From: Streptomyces catenulae
GTDB taxonomy: Bacteria; Actinomycetota; Actinomycetes; Streptomycetales; Streptomycetaceae
Assembly: GCF_000718015.1 (NCBI RefSeq)
Contig: NZ_JODY01000003.1
Location: 1-64,000, forward strand
Length of the DNA: 64,000 bases
Direction of reading: 5' to 3'
The position numbers and the translations under genes are program-made. Shown here piece by piece: positions 34,372 to 45,774 of the stretch. Position 1 is the first letter of the stretch. Each line of letters begins with the position of its first letter. The notes below the pieces were generated by a model that was not told the DNA's origin, ran no database searches, and worked only from the letters and a program-made list of their open reading frames with translations.

Positions 34372-34387
34372 ATCTCAGATATGAGAT
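34372..34387. promoter_or_regulatory. Palindromic operator in front of the HTH-MurA gene
   Basis: ATCTCA-GATA-TGAGAT, perfect six-base arms, between the two divergent promoters and 12 bases before the HTH-MurA start. XRE regulators often bind such short palindromes and repress their own gene. Confidence 0.6.
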
Positions 34388-34390
34388 GTG

Positions 34391-34429
34391 TTCATTTTCG
34401 CTAGTTGTTCTACTACTATGCGAATAACT
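34391..34429 (+). promoter_or_regulatory. Promoter and operator of the DUF1648-GntR operon
   Basis: TTCATT (34391-34396), 17 bases, TACTAT (34414-34419) is a plausible -35/-10 pair. AGTTGTTC (34403-34410) and GAATAACT (34422-34429) are inverted copies with one mismatch and flank the -10, fitting autorepression by the YtrA-type GntR protein encoded second in the operon. Confidence 0.55.
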
Positions 34430-34439
34430 GGAGGTTGAC

Positions 34440-35426
34440 ATGAACCCTGCCACTCCCTTCACCCGTCCCCCGGCCGACACCCTGCGGGTCGCGATCGCCG
34501 CGTTCCCCTTCCTGGTCGCGGTCGCCGTCGTCGTCGGCGTCCATCACCAGACTGCCGACCGGTTGCCGGATCCGCTCGCCACCCATTTCGGTGCCGACGG
34601 CACCGCGGACGGCTTCACCTCGGTCCACGGGTTCGTTCTCGGCATCGTTCTGGCGCTGTTGGCGCTGGGGATCGGCGGCGCCGTCCTCGCCCACCTGAAA
34701 CGCCTGGTCCCGGCCGCGCCCTGGCTGCTCGCCACCGGCTGGTCCCTCGCCGCCGTCCTCGCCGTTCCGGCCTGCGCGACGCTGCTGGCCAACGCCGGTG
34801 CGGGGCGGGCGGAGGCGGCCCGGCTGCCGCTGTGGCAGCTGCTGCCCGCGCTCGCCGCCGGGCTGCTGGCGGGCGCCGTCGGACTGTGGCTCGGGGGCCC
34901 GCGGCGCCGCCCGGAACCGTCCGGTGCGCAGGGCGGTCCGCGCCTGCCGCTGGCGGCGGGGGAGCGCGCCGGATGGAGCCGGACGACCGGCTCCCCGCTG
35001 CTTGCGGCCCTCGGCCTGTTCACCTGCTGCGCCGGGGTCCTGCTCGGCTTCGTGTCCGGGCCGTTCGCCGGGGTCGCGCTGGGGCTGACGGGCGTGGTGG
35101 CCGGGGCGCTCGCCTCGGTCCGGGTGACCGTCGACCGGCGCGGGCTGGCCCTCGCGCCCGCCCTGCTGCCGTACGCTTTCCGGCGCATCCCCCTCGACCG
35201 GGTCACCGAGGCCACCTGCAGAAATGTCGAACCCTTCGCCGAGTTCGGCGGCTGGGGCTACCGCGTCCGCGCACACCGCAGCGGGCTGGTGCTCCGATCG
35301 GGTGAGGGGATCGTCCTGCAGCTGCGCAGCGGCCGGGAATTCGTGGTGACGGTCGACGACGCGGCGACCGCCGCCGCGCTGCTGAACACCCTGCTCGACC
35401 GCGCCCGTCCGCACCGAGGAGACTGA
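34440..35426 (+). CDS. DUF1648-containing membrane protein
   Basis: A 328-residue protein with five to six hydrophobic segments. The N-terminal part has the DUF1648 pattern LPDPLATHFGADGTADGFTS (about residues 42-61) after the first membrane helix. The C-terminal third (about 225-320) is soluble, strand-rich and PH-like, with RIPLDRVTEATCRN. ATG at 34440 follows GGAGG at good spacing. The stop is directly followed by the GntR gene start, so they form one operon; YtrA-type regulators often control small membrane or ABC modules responding to cell-envelope stress. No precise function is known. Confidence 0.8.
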   Translation: MNPATPFTRPPADTLRVAIAAFPFLVAVAVVVGVHHQTADRLPDPLATHFGADGTADGFTSVHGFVLGIVLALLALGIGGAVLAHLKRLVPAAPWLLATGWSLAAVLAVPACATLLANAGAGRAEAARLPLWQLLPALAAGLLAGAVGLWLGGPRRRPEPSGAQGGPRLPLAAGERAGWSRTTGSPLLAALGLFTCCAGVLLGFVSGPFAGVALGLTGVVAGALASVRVTVDRRGLALAPALLPYAFRRIPLDRVTEATCRNVEPFAEFGGWGYRVRAHRSGLVLRSGEGIVLQLRSGREFVVTVDDAATAAALLNTLLDRARPHRGD

Positions 35427-35786
35427 GTGCTGTTCCGGGTCGACCCCCGCTCCGCCGTGCCGCTCGGTGACCAGATCGCCGCCGCGGTCCGCGGCGCCAT
35501 CGCCGACGGCTCGGTCCGTGCGGGGGAGCGGCTGCCCGCGGGCCGGGAGCTGGCCGCCTCGCTCGGCGTCAACGTCCACACCGTCCTCCGCGGCTACCAG
35601 CGGCTCAAGGAGGAGGGGCTGATCGAACTCCGCCGGGGCCGCGGCGCGGTGGTCACCGGCGCCGCGTCCCCGGCCCGCGCCCGCCTCGGCGAGGCGGCCG
35701 AACACCTCATCGCCCAGGCGCGGCAGCTCGGGCTGACCGACGACGAGATCGTCGGCGTGGTGCGCCAGGGGCTGGCCCCGCGCTGA
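35427..35786 (+). CDS. GntR-family regulator, YtrA subfamily
   Basis: A 119-residue protein starting GTG immediately after the stop of the membrane protein gene (TGAGTG). Residues about 8-78 are a winged helix (PLGDQIAAAVRGAIADGSVRAGERLPAGRELAASLGVNVHTVLRGYQRLKEEGLIELRRGRGAVV); the short C-terminal part of about 35 residues is the YtrA-type dimerisation helix without a ligand domain. Such proteins usually repress their own operon, matching the inverted repeat around the -10 box upstream of 34440. The inducer is unknown. Confidence 0.9.
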   Translation: MLFRVDPRSAVPLGDQIAAAVRGAIADGSVRAGERLPAGRELAASLGVNVHTVLRGYQRLKEEGLIELRRGRGAVVTGAASPARARLGEAAEHLIAQARQLGLTDDEIVGVVRQGLAPR

Positions 35787-35814
35787 CCCGCCCGTACGGT
35801 CACCGGTCCCGAGG

Positions 35815-36321
35815 TCAGGCTCCGGTGGTCCCGTCCAGGGCCTCGCGCAGGAAGTCGGCGTGGCCGTTGTGCCGGGCGTACTCGTGGACCAGATGCAGCA
35901 TCACCGTCCGCAGCGACACGTCCTCGCCCCACCGGGCCGCGTGGTACGCGGTGTCGAGGGACGGCGCCGCCGCCTCGATCCGGCGGGCGTGCGCCGCCTC
36001 TGCCTCCCAGGCGGCGAACGCCTGCGCGCGCGTCGCGCCCCGCGCGTCGTACGCCGCCTGGTAGTCACCCTCCGGCGACCAGACCAGCGGGACGTCCTCG
36101 CCGCCCACCACCCGCCGGAACCACGCCCGCTCCACCTCGGCCAGATGCCGTACCAGCCCGAGCAGCGAGAGCGCCGAGGGCGGACTGGCCGGGCGGCGCA
36201 GCTGGTCGTCCGTCAGGCCCTCGCACTTCATGGCGAGCGTGGCGCGGTGGAAGTCGAGAGCGGCGCGGAGCGTCTCCCGCTCGCCTCCGGTGCGCGGCGG
36301 ATCGATCCGTTCGACGGCCAT
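35815..36321 (-). CDS. DinB-family protein (DUF664, mycothiol-dependent enzyme-like)
   Basis: A 168-residue four-helix-bundle protein. Metal-site elements typical of the DinB/YfiT fold are present: HLAEVERAWFRR (about residues 58-70) and HLVHEYARHNGHADFLRE (about 143-160), giving a three-His centre. Many actinobacterial members are mycothiol S-transferases; the substrate here is unknown. Start ATG at 36321. It runs against the GntR operon with only 28 bases between stops. Confidence 0.85.
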   Translation of the reverse strand: MAVERIDPPRTGGERETLRAALDFHRATLAMKCEGLTDDQLRRPASPPSALSLLGLVRHLAEVERAWFRRVVGGEDVPLVWSPEGDYQAAYDARGATRAQAFAAWEAEAAHARRIEAAAPSLDTAYHAARWGEDVSLRTVMLHLVHEYARHNGHADFLREALDGTTGA

Positions 36322-36576
36322 GGGTCCCCCCGTTCCGGCCCGGTCCCGGCGCGCCGCGGGCGCGGCGCCCGGCCGGGCAGCGGCCCGAACCTACCGCCCG
36401 TACCGCGCCCCTGTCCGGCGGATGCGCGGCAGGGCGGGCGGCCAGGGGGGCGACCCGAACAGCCCCGTCTGCGCGCGCGGACCCGGTCGCGGGCCTACGT
36501 TCGTCCTCGCGGCGGGAGGCGCGATGCGGTATCGGGCCCGCCGGGGCATGACCAGGTCGCGGCGATGTACTAGAGT

Positions 36577-36594
36577 TATCTCGACATCGAGATA
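36577..36594. promoter_or_regulatory. Perfect 18-bp palindrome upstream of aconitase (TamR-like site)
   Basis: TATCTCGA-CA-TCGAGATA. As I recall, the MarR-family regulator TamR of S. coelicolor controls the aconitase gene through a palindrome of this kind and responds to citrate and aconitate. The site is about 130 bases before the acnA start. Confidence 0.6.
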
Positions 36595-36623
36595 TCTGCC
36601 CAGAGGCGTACCGCTGCCGCGCC

Positions 36624-39442
<2,819 letters not shown>

Positions 39443-39476
39443 TCCGGGACCCGGCCGCCTGACGGCCGGAAACGCC

Positions 39477-39516
39477 CGAAGGGCCGCACCCCGCTCACCC
39501 GGGGTGCGGCCCTTCG
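39477..39516. terminator. Bidirectional terminator between acnA and the GH92 gene
   Basis: A perfect 17-bp stem, 39477-39493 (CGAAGGGCCGCACCCCG) with 39500-39516, six-base loop. It serves the two convergent genes. Confidence 0.92.
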
Positions 39517-39525
39517 GCGTGTCGG

Positions 39526-42500
39526 CTACCCCAGCAGCTCCACCTCCGCCAGCGTCCCCGGGCCGTCCGGGACGAGGCGGTAGTGCCGGTACGCGGCGGG
39601 GGACGGGACGGTGAACGCCCGGGTCTGGTGGTCCCAGCGGAAGGGCTCGGCGGTGCGGTGGTCGAGCCGCTTCCAGGTGGTGCCGTCCGGGGAGCCCTCC
39701 AGGGTCCAGCCCTTGGGCGCCGTGGTGCGGTCGGCCGAGGTGAGGGTGTAGGTGGTGACCCGGGCGGCCTTCGGCAGGTCGATACGGGTCGGGGTGAGCG
39801 GTGCCGCCGTCGCGGAGGTGTTGTCGAAGAGCGGCCCGGCGGACGGGTCGGTGACGTCCGTGGGCGGTGCGGGCACCTTGTCGTCGTGGGTGAGGGAGGT
39901 CGGCGCATCGTCCTTGCCGGTGCCCCAGGACGAGGGGCGGTCGCCCATCGCGAAGTCCAGGGTGGCGCCGCGGGCGAGCAGGGCGTGCGGCAGCGCGGTG
40001 GACGTCCAGGGCTTGCCGTTGACGCGCAGCCCCTGGACGTAGACGTTCCGGGCACTGTTGCGCGGGGCGTTGACCACCAGGTCGCGGCCGTTCTCCAGAT
40101 GCACGGTGGCCTTGGTGAAGAGCGGCGAGCCGACCGCGTACTCGCCCTGACCCATCACCAGCGGATGGAAGCCGAGGGCGCCGAAGACGTACCAGGCGGA
40201 CATCTCGCCGTTGTCCTCGTCGCCTGGGTAGCCCTGGCCGATGTCGCTGCCGACGTAGAGCCGGGAGAGCACCTCGCGGACCTTCGCCTGGGTCTTCCAG
40301 GGCTGCCCCGCCGCGTCGTAGAGATAGGCGATGTGGTGCGAGGGCTGGTTGCTGTGGCCGTACATGCCCATACGGGTGTCGCGCGCCTCGGTCATCTCGT
40401 GGATGACGTCACCGTAGGAACCGGCGAACTCCTTGGTGCCCGTCTCCGGCGTCGCGAAGTACGCGTCGAGCTTCTTCGCGAGGCCCGCCCGGCCCCCGTA
40501 GAGGTTGGCCAGGCCGCGGGTGTCCTGCGGGGCGGGGAAGGCGTACGTCCAGGCGTTGGTCTCGGTGTAGTCGTGGCCCCAGACGCGCGGATCGAATTTC
40601 TCCGGCGGCAGCCGCCAGGCGCCCCGCGCGTCGCGGCCCTGGAAGAAGCCGACGGCGGGGTCGAAGAGGCGGACGTAGTTCCGCGCCCGGCCGAGGAAGT
40701 ACGCCGCCTCCTCCTTGTAGCGCGCCCGGTGGGTCTTCGCGTACAGCGCCTGTCCCATCCGGGCGATGCCGAAGTCGTTGAGGTAGCCCTCCAGCGCCCA
40801 GGACAGGCCCTCGTGGGTGTCGGTCGAGGTGTAGCCGAGGAAGGGCGAGGTGGTCATGCCCTTGCGGCCCACCCCGGACTGCGGCGGCGCCACCGTCGCG
40901 TTCTTCACCGCGGCGTCGTAGGCGGCCTCGGCGTCGAAGTGGACGCCCTTGAGGTACGCGTCGGCGAACGCCACGTCCGAGCTGGTGCCCGTCATCAGGT
41001 CCGCGTAGCCGGGGGAGGACCAGCGGGAGGTCCAGCCGCCGTCCTTGTACTGCTGGACGAAACCGTCGACCAGCTTCCCGGCCCGGCCGGGGGTGAGCAG
41101 GGCGTAGGCGGGCCAGGCGGTGCGGTAGGTGTCCCAGAAGCCGTTGTTGACGAAGACGGAGCCGTCGACGATCTTCGCGCCGGTGTGTGTCGGGGTGTCC
41201 TCGCCGGTCGGCGGGGTGAACGGGCTGGCGTAGCGGGTGCGCGAACCGACCCGCTCGGAGCCGGAGTTGGGGTAGAGGTACATCCGGTAGAGGTTGGAGT
41301 AGAGCGTCGTCAGCTGGTCGGCAGTGGCGCCCTCGACCTCGACGCGGCCCAGCAGACCGTCCCACTGCTTCTGGGCGCGGCGCTCGGTGGTGGTGAACGG
41401 CGTCCCGGCGGGGATCTCCCGGTCGAGGTTGGCCTTGGCCTGGGCGGTGCCGATCAGGGAGGTGGCGAGCCGCAGCGTCACCGTCCGGTCCGCGCCGGGC
41501 GCGAACCGCAGATAGCCGGTGACGTCCTTGCCGCCGCCCCCGCCGAGCCGTCCGCCCTTGGTGACCGGCGCGTCGAACGTCCCGTAGACGAAGAGGCGGG
41601 TGGCGCCGGTGGACAGGCCGCTCCTGACGTCGGAGTAGCCGCTGACGGTGGCGTGCTCGGGGTCGAGGGTGAGGCCGCCCTTGTTGTTGACGTTGTCGAA
41701 GATCAGGTTCGCGTCGTCGCCGGGGAAGGTGAAGCGCATCTGGGCGGCGTGGTCGGTGGGGGCGATCTCCGCCTTGAGACCGTTGTCGAAGGTGACGCCG
41801 TAGTAGTGCGGCCGGGCCGTCTCGTGCTCGTGGTGGAACGGCAGCGCGCGGGCGGTGCGCGAGGCGTCCGGGGTGCCCGCCGCGGTGGACGGCATGACCT
41901 GGAACGTCTGCCGGTCGCCCATCCACGGGCTGGGTTCATGGCTGGCGGCGAACGCCTGGAGGGTGGGCAGGTTGTCGGCGTTGTTCTTGCGGGCGTACTC
42001 GTAGAGCCAGTCCGTGGAGCCCGCGTCGGTCACCGGCGTCCAGAAGGTGAAGCCGTTCGGGACGGCGGTCGCCGGGAAGGTGTTGCCGCGCGAGAAGCTG
42101 CCGCTGGAGAGGGTGCCGCGGGTGGTCCGCACGTAGTCGGAGAGGTGAGCGCGCGGCTTCTGGGGCGCCTGCCGCCCGAGGGTGAGGTCGTCGATCCAGC
42201 CGCGGAACGAGGGGGCCTTGTGCGGGGCGCGCGGGGCGTCGTACGCGACGAGGATCCGGGCGACGGTCTTCCCGGCGGCGACCGCGCCGATGCGGGCGGT
42301 GCGCGCGTTCCACTGGTTGACGTAGAGCATCCGCGCCTCGGCCTGACCGCGTGGCGTCAGGGGCGCCCCGTACTGGTCGGTGGCGCCCAGGTCGCTGAGG
42401 TAACTGCCGTCGGTGAAGGCGAGATCCACCGCGACATGGGTGGCCGGATACTCCGGATCCACCGTCGCCATCTGCGGAAAGACCTTGTACGAGAGTGTGG

Positions 42501-42930
42501 TGTCCGCGGTGACGGGGGTGTGGACGGCGAAGACCTTGTTGTACGCGTAGCCGCGGCCGGTGGCGGTGTGGGTCCCGGCGTACTCCAGGGCGTGCCGACC
42601 GGAGAACCCGGCGCCGTTCCTGGACGTCGGGGTGGCGTCGGGCCCGGTGCCGATACGGGTGGCCATGCCCGGGGCGGCGGGGCCGGAGGGCGGGGTGACG
42701 CCGTCCGTCCGCGGGCGGCCTTCGGGGTCCCGGTCGGCGGTGTCGGTCCAGTCGGGCGCCGGTTGCCCCGGCTCGAAGGAGGAGCGGAACTCCCCGGCGG
42801 CGGGCGGTGGTTGGCGCGGGGTGGCCCGGGCCGCCGGGCCGAAGGCGGTGACGGTGAGCAGCGCGGCCGCGACCAGCGCGGTGGGCCGGGCGAGCGTCCG
42901 TAGCGGGGTGTGCCGGTGTCCGATCCGCAC
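39526..42930 (-). CDS. Secreted GH92 family alpha-1,2-mannosidase
   Basis: About 1134 residues. A signal peptide (TLARPTALVAAALLTVTAFGPAARA) is followed by an accessory beta-sandwich region (about residues 60-280), the GH92 N-domain and catalytic (alpha/alpha)6 barrel (about 290-990), and a C-terminal F5/8-type or NPCBM-like domain ending in AEVELLG. Barrel motifs include FWDTYRTAWPAY, GYTSTDTHEGLSWALEGYLND and DEDNGEMSAWYVFGALGF with the catalytic acids. GH92 enzymes are Ca2+-dependent inverting exo-mannosidases acting on mannans or N-glycans. GTG at 42930 was chosen (GAGAGG upstream); a longer TTG start would put a palindromic operator inside the gene. It is divergent from the ngcEFG-like transporter. 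Confidence 0.92.
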   Translation of the reverse strand: MRIGHRHTPLRTLARPTALVAAALLTVTAFGPAARATPRQPPPAAGEFRSSFEPGQPAPDWTDTADRDPEGRPRTDGVTPPSGPAAPGMATRIGTGPDATPTSRNGAGFSGRHALEYAGTHTATGRGYAYNKVFAVHTPVTADTTLSYKVFPQMATVDPEYPATHVAVDLAFTDGSYLSDLGATDQYGAPLTPRGQAEARMLYVNQWNARTARIGAVAAGKTVARILVAYDAPRAPHKAPSFRGWIDDLTLGRQAPQKPRAHLSDYVRTTRGTLSSGSFSRGNTFPATAVPNGFTFWTPVTDAGSTDWLYEYARKNNADNLPTLQAFAASHEPSPWMGDRQTFQVMPSTAAGTPDASRTARALPFHHEHETARPHYYGVTFDNGLKAEIAPTDHAAQMRFTFPGDDANLIFDNVNNKGGLTLDPEHATVSGYSDVRSGLSTGATRLFVYGTFDAPVTKGGRLGGGGGKDVTGYLRFAPGADRTVTLRLATSLIGTAQAKANLDREIPAGTPFTTTERRAQKQWDGLLGRVEVEGATADQLTTLYSNLYRMYLYPNSGSERVGSRTRYASPFTPPTGEDTPTHTGAKIVDGSVFVNNGFWDTYRTAWPAYALLTPGRAGKLVDGFVQQYKDGGWTSRWSSPGYADLMTGTSSDVAFADAYLKGVHFDAEAAYDAAVKNATVAPPQSGVGRKGMTTSPFLGYTSTDTHEGLSWALEGYLNDFGIARMGQALYAKTHRARYKEEAAYFLGRARNYVRLFDPAVGFFQGRDARGAWRLPPEKFDPRVWGHDYTETNAWTYAFPAPQDTRGLANLYGGRAGLAKKLDAYFATPETGTKEFAGSYGDVIHEMTEARDTRMGMYGHSNQPSHHIAYLYDAAGQPWKTQAKVREVLSRLYVGSDIGQGYPGDEDNGEMSAWYVFGALGFHPLVMGQGEYAVGSPLFTKATVHLENGRDLVVNAPRNSARNVYVQGLRVNGKPWTSTALPHALLARGATLDFAMGDRPSSWGTGKDDAPTSLTHDDKVPAPPTDVTDPSAGPLFDNTSATAAPLTPTRIDLPKAARVTTYTLTSADRTTAPKGWTLEGSPDGTTWKRLDHRTAEPFRWDHQTRAFTVPSPAAYRHYRLVPDGPGTLAEVELLG

Positions 42931-42950
42931 GCGAACCCTCTCAACGTGGT

Positions 42951-42964
42951 TGACATCGTTGTCA
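42951..42964. promoter_or_regulatory. Operator-like palindrome in front of GH92
   Basis: TGACA-TCGT-TGTCA, 20 bases before the GH92 start. Nearly the same sequence (TGGCA-CCGT-TGTCA) occurs upstream of xylF at 48233, suggesting one sugar-responsive repressor for both. Confidence 0.55.
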
Positions 42965-43156
42965 GTTGGAGCGAGTAGAGACAAGTAAGGAGGGCGGCCG
43001 GGTGGGTGTCAAGAGTGGGGGAGGCGGCGCACGGGCCGGGGTGTACGCCGTGGTGCGGCAGGGTGCGCGCCGGGGTGCGCCCGGGCGGTTCGACCAGGTC
43101 TCAACTCGGGAAAGAGAGTGAGGAACGCCGCATTCGATCTTGCCCCGTCACCCGAA

Positions 43157-43172
43157 AGTGGACTATACCTGT
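43157..43172 (+). promoter_or_regulatory. DasR-like site upstream of the ngcE-like gene
   Basis: AGTGGACTATACCTGT matches the DasR-responsive element as I recall it (A-C/G-TGGTCTAGACCA-C/G-T) at 12 of 16 positions. DasR represses N-acetylglucosamine and chitin genes in streptomycetes, which fits an ngc-type transporter. The rest of the 42931-43352 divergent gap shows no gene. Confidence 0.45.
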
Positions 43173-43352
43173 CGGCGTCCGAACGGCCCGTCAACGGCCG
43201 TGGATCCGGGGGGAAATGCGGGTGGCCGAATGTGCCCGCGGTTTCCCGGCAGACCCGGCGCACATCCCGTACCACTCAGCTCCATCTGACGACCTGCGGT
43301 GCCGGGGAGTTTCGTGCACCGCCTGAGTCCTGAAGAAGGCGAGGACTTGAGC

Positions 43353-44792
43353 ATGGGATCCACCTCGGAATTCAACCGGCGCGATCTGGTCAAGCGGGCG
43401 GCGGCCCTGGGAATTGTCGCGCTTCCCGCGATGAGTCTCCTTTCCGCCTGCGCCAGCTCCGGCGGTGGCGGCGGTGACAAGGCGGCGAAGGGCACCAAGT
43501 CGGCGAAGAACCCGCTGGCCGTCAACGACAGCGCCGGTCTGGACGTCGTGATCTTCGACGGCGGCTTCGGCGACGCCTATGCGAAGAACGCGCTGGCGGA
43601 GTACACCAAGGAATTCCCGAAGGCCGCCGGAAAGGCCAAGCTGACTTCCACCCAGAAGATCCAGTCGACGCTGCAGCCGCGTTTCAACGGTGGCAACCCG
43701 CCGGATCTCGTCGACAACTCCGGCGCCGAGCAGATGGATTTCGGCACCCTCGTCAGCAAGGACCAGCTGACCGATCTCAACGCCCTCCTCGACGCCCCGT
43801 CGATCGACGACCCGAGCAAGAAAGTACGCGAGACGCTGCGCCCCGGCGTCGTCGAAATGGGGCAGTTCGGCGGCAAGGAAACCTGGATTCTCTACTACGC
43901 GTACACCGTCTACGGCGTGTGGTATTCGAGAGGTAATCTCGCGAAACTCGACGCGGAATACCCGGAGACCTGGGACGATATGCTCGCGCTCTGCGCGAAG
44001 GCCAAGAAGAAGGGGATAGCCGGGTGGACGTACCCGGGTAAGTACCCCTACTACTTCCCGTTCTCCCTCTACCCGTTCATCGGCAAGATCGGTGGGCCGG
44101 AGGTGCTGCGGCGGATCGACAACCTGGAGCCGAACGCCTGGCACGACCCGGCGGTCAAGGCGGCGTTCGAGGCGTACTACGAGCTGTACCGCAAGGGCTA
44201 CATCCTCAAGGGCTCGCCCGGTCTCGACCACCTCCAGTCGCAGAACGCCTGGGCGGAGGGGAAGGCGCTCTTCATCCCCAACGGCTCCTGGGTGGAGAAC
44301 GAGTCCGCCAAGCAGATCGCCCAGGACCCGCACTTCCAGCTCGCGGTCGGCGCCCCGTCCAGCCTCTCCGCCGCGGACAAGATGCCCTTCGGCACCCTCT
44401 GGGCGTCCGGCGGCGAGCCGTACATCGTCCCGAAGGAGGCGCACAACGCCGAGGGCGGTATGGAGCTGCTGCGCGTCATGCTCGGCCGGAAGGCGGCGCA
44501 GAACTTCATCAAGCAGGTCTCCTCGCTGACCTCGCTGGACGGCGGCACGGACGGCGTCCAGCTGCCGCCGGGGCTCGAATCCGCGCAGTCCGTGCTGGAG
44601 AAGGCGGGCAAGAACGTCCTCAATCCCCGGCTCCAGGACTGGTACGTCGCGCTGCAGAAGGAAAAGATCGGTGTCGGCGCCATCGGCGAAATGATGGCCG
44701 GTCGGATGACGCCCGACGAGGCGATCAAAAAGATCCAGAAGTACGCGGACGACACCCGCGCCGACTCCAGCGTCACCAAGTACAAGCGCTGA
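43353..44792 (+). CDS. ngcE: Sugar-binding lipoprotein of an NgcEFG-type ABC transporter
   Basis: Solute-binding protein of 479 residues, anchored outside the membrane. The N-terminus has a twin-arginine motif (NRRDLVKRAAALG) and a lipobox (LLSAC, lipid Cys near residue 33). The mature part is a cluster-B extracellular binding protein (FDGGFGDAYAKNALAEYTKEFPKA ... WILYYAYTVYGVWYSRGNLAKL). It resembles NgcE, the N-acetylglucosamine/diacetylchitobiose binder of streptomycetes, and the order binding protein-permease-permease-ROK-xylFGH is the known ngc context. A DasR-like site lies about 180 bases upstream. The exact sugar is inferred. Confidence 0.85.
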   Translation: MGSTSEFNRRDLVKRAAALGIVALPAMSLLSACASSGGGGGDKAAKGTKSAKNPLAVNDSAGLDVVIFDGGFGDAYAKNALAEYTKEFPKAAGKAKLTSTQKIQSTLQPRFNGGNPPDLVDNSGAEQMDFGTLVSKDQLTDLNALLDAPSIDDPSKKVRETLRPGVVEMGQFGGKETWILYYAYTVYGVWYSRGNLAKLDAEYPETWDDMLALCAKAKKKGIAGWTYPGKYPYYFPFSLYPFIGKIGGPEVLRRIDNLEPNAWHDPAVKAAFEAYYELYRKGYILKGSPGLDHLQSQNAWAEGKALFIPNGSWVENESAKQIAQDPHFQLAVGAPSSLSAADKMPFGTLWASGGEPYIVPKEAHNAEGGMELLRVMLGRKAAQNFIKQVSSLTSLDGGTDGVQLPPGLESAQSVLEKAGKNVLNPRLQDWYVALQKEKIGVGAIGEMMAGRMTPDEAIKKIQKYADDTRADSSVTKYKR

Positions 44793-44850
44793 CCCATGAG
44801 GGGAGCGAGCCACCGGCACCATCCGCAGCGCAAGAACGGGACCGGCAGTC

Positions 44851-45774
44851 ATGCAGCACGGTAAATACCGTTTCATCGCGGGATTCCTGATCGTTCCGCT
44901 GGTGATTTACGCGGTCTTCGTGATCTCACCTTTCGTACAGGCCATCTACTACTCCCTCACGGACTGGACGGGCCTGAGCCCGAACCTGCGGATGGTCGGC
45001 TTCGACAACTACGTACGCCTCTTCCACGACTCCGTCTTCTGGGCCGCGGTGGGAAACAGTGTGACGCTGTTGCTGCTGCTTCCCGTGGTCACGCTCAGTC
45101 TCGGGCTGTTCTTCGCCTTCATGCTCAATGTCGGTGGCCGCCGCCGGAAGAAGGCGGTCATCGGCGGAGTACGCGGATCCGGCGTCTACAAGATCATTTA
45201 TTTCTTCCCGCAGGTCCTCTCCGTCCCGATCGTCGCGCTGCTCTTCCAGTTCGCGTACAACCCGGAAAGCGGCGCCCTGAACTCCTTTCTCGGCGCCATC
45301 GGTCTCGACGGTGTGCAGCCGGACTGGCTGGGCGATCCGCAACTGGCGCTCTGGTGCGTCATGGGCGCGATGGTGTGGGCCAATGTCGGCTTCTACGTGG
45401 TGCTGTTCTCGGCCGGGATGAGTTCGATCCCCAAGGACTTCTACGAAGCCGCGCTGCTGGACGGCGCGAACCGCGTGAACACGTTCTTCCGGATCACCCT
45501 GCCGCTGCTCTGGGACACCGTGCAGACCGGCTGGATCTACATGGGAATTCTCGCCCTGGACGTCTCCGCCTTCGCTTTCGTGCAGATCATGAGCGTCGGT
45601 CCGGGCGGCCCCGACTACTCGACCGAGGTCCTGCCGCTCTACGTCTACCAGCGGACCTTCCGCGACGGTCAGGCCGGATACGCGACCGCCATCGGCGTCT
45701 CCCTGCTGATCGTGACCCTCGTCTTCTCGGCCGTCGTCATGCGGCTGGGACGGCGCGAGCGACTGGAGTTCTGA
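44851..45774 (+). CDS. ngcF: ABC sugar permease (NgcF-like)
   Basis: A 307-residue inner-membrane protein with six hydrophobic segments (first FIAGFLIVPLVIYAVFVISPFVQAIYYSL). The EAA loop that contacts the ATPase is visible as DFYEAALLDGANRVNTFFRITLPLLWDTV (about residues 190-220). MalF-type partner of NgcG. It starts 58 bases after ngcE and its stop overlaps the next start (TGATG), so the permeases are translated together. No ATPase gene is in this operon; such transporters in streptomycetes use the shared ATPase MsiK encoded elsewhere. Confidence 0.9.
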   Translation: MQHGKYRFIAGFLIVPLVIYAVFVISPFVQAIYYSLTDWTGLSPNLRMVGFDNYVRLFHDSVFWAAVGNSVTLLLLLPVVTLSLGLFFAFMLNVGGRRRKKAVIGGVRGSGVYKIIYFFPQVLSVPIVALLFQFAYNPESGALNSFLGAIGLDGVQPDWLGDPQLALWCVMGAMVWANVGFYVVLFSAGMSSIPKDFYEAALLDGANRVNTFFRITLPLLWDTVQTGWIYMGILALDVSAFAFVQIMSVGPGGPDYSTEVLPLYVYQRTFRDGQAGYATAIGVSLLIVTLVFSAVVMRLGRRERLEF

